From Sisyra terminalis (Eukaryota > Arthropoda > Insecta > Neuroptera > Sisyridae), in the NCBI GenBank assembly GCA_958496175.1, contig OY292274.1, positions 14,529,689-14,593,688 on the forward strand: a stretch of 64,000 nt of DNA. Direction: 5' to 3'. Shown in pieces: positions 59,825 through 64,000 of the stretch. The first letter of the stretch is position 1. Each line of letters starts with the position of its first letter. Under the pieces are notes generated by a model. It worked only from the letters and a program-made list of their open reading frames with translations. It was not told where the DNA came from and searched no databases. The translations under genes and the position numbers were made by a program.

Positions 59825-60452
59825 CATTTACTTAATTTACATTGGCAAGTATTGATTTTTATCTGCGGGTGTTTGCTCGTATGTATATCAACATGGGCAG
59901 TTTTAAAAATTGTTGTTTGTAACTTTGAACTAAACAAATAAATAGACAAATATAACAAAATATGAATAATTTATTTAAATAATTCAACAAGTTGTATGGA
60001 TCCAGTAGTAGATATCGGTAGATCTCCCGTTCTCAATAAAGTTCATTAGATGGGCTTATTGGTAGTCATTTTTCCGGTGGTTGTTGTTGTTCTTGTTGGT
60101 TTTGGCACTAGTGTTGCTTGCTTCTTCATTCAATATAAATATCTAGTAGATATAAATATTTCTTGCTTTGCTCCTCCTTATTTCTTTATTGCCTTTATTT
60201 GATTCTTGAGCCAGACACCTTGCTTATTATATATAGCTATTCGGAGAATAAATTCTTGATGACTTTGCTTATGATGATTCTGCAACGTTCGCTTAACTAT
60301 TATTTACTTCCACTTTTGCGGAAAGGGGCGCTTCAAATCCAATAAATCACCTGAAAAATAAAATTACATGAATAAGAAAAGAACATTCTCTTCTTCGTAA
60401 TCTTTAACATGGTTTCCAATAGATAGATATATTGATGGAGATAAATTGGAGA

Positions 60453-60551
60453 TCAGAATCTGCTGGACGGTCCTTTTTCAGCGATTAGCTATTTGCCGTG
60501 CTGCGGACGCGAACTCTTGTCCACGAGCTGTTCCAGCAGGTCGATGATTGC
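60453..60551 (-). pseudogene. Beta locus, LLExLVDK exon relic (copy 3)
   Basis: This is the copy-3 counterpart of 2,018-2,116, 99 bases long with the same 32 codons and TGA. One substitution near 60,489 (TTAGCTATT against TTAGGTATT) changes a single codon in the variable C-terminal part. The frame in the conserved core is intact, unlike copy 2. Confidence 0.6.
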
Positions 60552-61684
60552 CTACGTTTCCTTTTCCCCTCTGGCCCCTGTGCTGTTTTTCCTTCTGTTC
60601 CTGTGCTAGATATAGTGACGTGGGATTAGGAATGTCCGAATACTCAATAATTCCTCCATTCTACGTTAGCAAATAGAGTGTCAGGGGACAATTATGGATA
60701 TAATTGTGATTGATAACAACAAATTATTTTGACATTAAAGATAAACTTTATGGCAACGAAACATATTTGAAGAAAACTTAAGCCATTAACAAAGAAATTC
60801 AAAGAAAGATTGATTTTTTGACACACAGAAATTTTTCAAAGTAGTCTTGAGAAGATCTTCAAAAGGCAAAATGCTGTGCTAACTAACTGCTGCAATAAAT
60901 TAATTTCGTTTCCTGATTCTTATACTCAAGGTTTATAAATTATTGCACTGGTTGCCCCATTAGACAAAAAAATGACGTCTTACGAAAAATTTTGAAGTTT
61001 GAATCAGTCTAAAGATATATACGAATTTTTTTTTTTTTTTTTACGGAATCTCTCCAATTTGGATATTATAACAGTAATAATTTCCTTCCGTATGTTATTA
61101 GTGATAAGTCCACAAATACACGGAGGCATGATGGAAAGTCTAAGCTTTGAACTTGTGCGTCTGCAATTGCATATCTCTTCTTATTTAGAAAGAAAAACGG
61201 ACACTCCTTTTCTGAAATTTTAAAAAACTATTGATTGAATGATAAAAGTAATAAAACTCTAACGGATTACCATTCACCAAATATATTTGTTACAAAGCGA
61301 ATTTAATTTAGGTAACAACTGCTTTTCTCTGCATCCATTTTGAGACTCAAAATCTGTAAAAATAAAATCATATTATTATTTGAATTTGAGTACAATTATT
61401 TCACTCAAGAAGACTGTTTTAATGTTATTGTAAAATTATTGTAGGAGACATGTAAACTTTTAAAATGGTAGGTAAATAGTAAAGCTCTACCTACTTGTTG
61501 TATTTTGATTATAAAACTATTACATGAATATTCCACAATCACCACACTGCATTCATTCCAGATTTGGTTGTTTTCAGGTAAACTCCAAGTCCTATTGACC
61601 CCCGAAATTGTGGGTTTGGAGGAGAATAATGCTGCGAATCCCATGGACAATTACACCACATTATAGGATTTCTGTATCCGAAAG

Positions 61685-61792
61685 TCATTCCTGGATTCGT
61701 TCAAAAAGCGTGGATTCATTAAAGCCATTTTTTGTGGATGTACACCAAAACTTAACTTTTATATGTAAAGAGGGTCTCTCTTTCACTTCCAT
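61685..61792 (-). pseudogene. Beta locus, exon A2 relic (copy 3)
   Basis: This is the copy-3 counterpart of 3,252-3,359, with the same frame, core motif and premature TGA. It is followed upstream on the minus strand by the 74-nt intron and the A1 relic at 62,139-62,336. Confidence 0.6.
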
Positions 61793-62138
61793 CTAAAATA
61801 AAAGTTTTTAATTTAATCTGGGTATTAGGTACCTTGATACTTTGATCCAAAGATTTACATACTTACCACAAAAGTTTATTGTCTTTATTTAACTCTCATT
61901 TAACTTTTACGCAATTGTCTACAAAGAATTTGAAGTTGAGTAAAACTTGAAGTAATTTCACAAAATCTTCGTAAATTTTATTACATCTTATTGTCGGACT
62001 ATTAATTTCATCTTATGATTCCAAAAAAAAAAAAAAAAAAAGGCGAAGACTGCAACGTGCAAAAGTAAGAGCCGAAGAGGAACTCGAATTGGGGAAAAAC
62101 TTGGGATTATTGTTCTCTATCCTCACACATATCACATC

Positions 62139-62336
62139 TCATTTCCGCATTATTACTTTCAACCCATGTGTTCGATTAGTACTTGAGGATAGTAGTTTGT
62201 AGAAGCCAGAACCAAGTAGAGCTTCGTTGGTACTAATTCTTGTCAAATCTTCATCATCTGATCCGTGCAGTAATATGGACCTGGTAACTGAACAAAGAGT
62301 CAATATTCCTGATTCAAGTATGGTACTACCTAGGTA
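62139..62336 (-). pseudogene. Beta locus, exon A1 frame (copy 3)
   Basis: This is the copy-3 counterpart of 3,707-3,904, with the same 65-codon frame and an A-tract of about 19 bases beside it. Confidence 0.55.
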
Positions 62337-64000
62337 CTACCAAATGGTTCCAACAAATCCCGAGGGAATTAATTGAAATAACTTTTCAAATGACGTCAAA
62401 TATAAGGGGCAATACTTAATAAACCCTGAGATAGATTGCCAATAGAACACAAGACATTGTTAGAATACCTAATAATATATATTAAGTTCCTAATAACTAT
62501 ACAACATGCAAAAGCAACAAGTAGCATTTGTTTGTATTCCATTGATTCCTATTTTGGAAAATTTAAATATCAATTTCGGAAATATATAATAATGCAAGCG
62601 ATTAAATAAGACAATTAACATAATTTTAGGGCAACAATTAAGAGAAAATTACTTTTTTCTTGTGCATGAAAAACTAACCTCATTGTAGGTACTGTGCAAT
62701 TTTTATCTTTCGACAATTTGAAAAATTTACTTACAGTTTTCCATTTCCATATTCCAATCGATGCACCAAATAATAGTTTTGCTATAAATTGAGAAATTTA
62801 ATTAATAATGCACAAATTTCCGCTACTTTATCGCTGATTTCATTGCAACTTGGTCGATCAAAACAACAGGTGGTCGGCAGTTGTTGTATGTGTATGTATA
62901 CACATAAAAGGAGAATAATAATAATAAAGTAAGTAGAAAAGATCGATGAAATGCAAGTTAAAGAGAGAAGTGAATAGTATCACGTAAACTAACATTTCCA
63001 ACATTTTCCACCCGTCCCCATATTCCTTTCGACTCCTTAATACTTCGAAAGGTAAAAATAACGCTTTGCATTTTCCCTGTTTTTAGTTGAACATAATTTA
63101 TTTTTCACCAATTAAGGGCATATCCTAAGTGGGGGGATCGTGGGGATAAATTCAAGGCATTCAAGTTAACCAAAAAAATAATGCCAATCAGGCAGTTATT
63201 GTACTGTTCAAACGGTTCTAAACGATTCGGAATGTTCAATAAAACATGAACGACCATTGTTGTATTGAACAACAATGCCCCCTAGCGAAATAATATGACA
63301 ATACCTTTGAATTTTAAAATATGAAATTTTTGAACCCAAAACTTGGACCATAAAAATGTAACGCCTTTAATATTGGAATGACATTGAATTACAGCAATAA
63401 AGAAATTTAAAATTAAATAAGGGCAAGAGAGTTTATGGAGAGTGTAGGTAGCTCAGAATTCTCACAGAACACCCTAAACATATCTAAAACAAATATTATT
63501 TTTCTATCCAATTTTCCTTTTTTCCCCATCAAAGTCTGACACAATAATGAAAATTGCAAACCACAACATTATAGGTCCATAAGAAGCTAAAATGAAAAAG
63601 CTTTTTCTTTAATAAATCCAAGTTAAAATAAAAAGCGTTGAATATGGCAAAGGGTGTGGGAATTGTCATTTGATTGTTTGCAAATGAAAAAGGCGAAACT
63701 AGAAAAATAAATAAAACCGGCTCTAGAATTTAATCGTGAAAATCATAAGGAAAAAAATTGGAATATTTAATTCATATTCTAGCGATTTTCCTTTGACAAG
63801 TAATGTGACAGCGGTGAAAAAATTTTCATATTGCAAACCTTTTCTTTGGGCACATTCAACATAACCTTTTGTCTAACTTTTTAGATGAAAGAAAAACTGG
63901 TCAATAAAATAATGATTTCCCAACTGTAGGCATTCTGAAATGACAATTTTTAGTTCGTTATAAATAAAAATTTACTTGAAAACCCAATGGAACCAAGAAT

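Larger units (their letters stand above)
58440..64000. repeat. Segmental duplication unit, copy 3 (partial)
   Basis: Sequence from 58,440 to the window end matches copy 1 bases 1-5,560 and copy 2 bases 41,955-47,520. It contains a complete beta locus. Private differences include a six-base local duplication near 63,269, a C-to-T change before the A-tract near 62,020, and replacement of a short segment near 59,540. The alpha half of the unit lies beyond the window. Confidence 0.95.

Overview
This is eukaryotic DNA, probably from an insect. It is strongly AT-rich and intron-bearing, has AATAAA poly(A) signals, and contains an intact jockey-type LINE, helitron-like elements, fold-back repeats and frequent TAGGTACC-type motifs. 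That last motif is common in sap-sucking Hemiptera and in Lepidoptera, so the order is a guess. No bacterial-style genes, rRNA, complete tRNA or CRISPR array were seen. The only complete, intact protein genes are the two ORFs of the LINE (7,247-11,109).

Layout. The window is built from a recently duplicated unit of about 16.5 kb. Copy 1 runs from base 1 to 30,289 and is swollen by two insertions. Copy 2 starts in a fold-back repeat at 40,833 and continues to about 58,439. Copy 3 starts at about 58,440 and runs off the window. Copies 2 and 3 share small indels and substitutions that copy 1 lacks, so they are the closer pair. Each unit holds, on the minus strand, two decayed paralogous loci that I call beta (3' half of the strand path, 1.5-4.4 kb in copy 1) and alpha (16.7-18.0 kb), plus a third, weaker relic. 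Between alpha and the third relic lies a series of six 3'-splice-site-like motifs. The units are joined by a 2.5-3.3 kb fold-back element with 743-bp internal repeats.

Insertions in copy 1. A full-length LINE (7,005-11,327) sits inside a 10-bp target duplication whose empty site is present in copy 2. A 10.1-kb element (18,936-29,030) has 16-bp inverted ends and an 8-bp target duplication (ATACCAGC); two empty sites for it exist in the window. It shows no transposase and is a graveyard of inverted repeats and helitron-like fragments.

Spacer 30,290-40,832. This holds plus-strand relics of the same gene family (gamma), including a tandem cluster of decayed exons (31-37 kb) and a well-preserved 3' end of three exons with two short introns, a stop codon and a poly(A) signal (39.7-40.4 kb), interrupted by three in-frame stops. 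Cross-matching alpha, beta and gamma exons on opposite strands is the best evidence that an unrecognised multi-exon gene family once was, or still is elsewhere, expressed here. I could not assign it to any known family.
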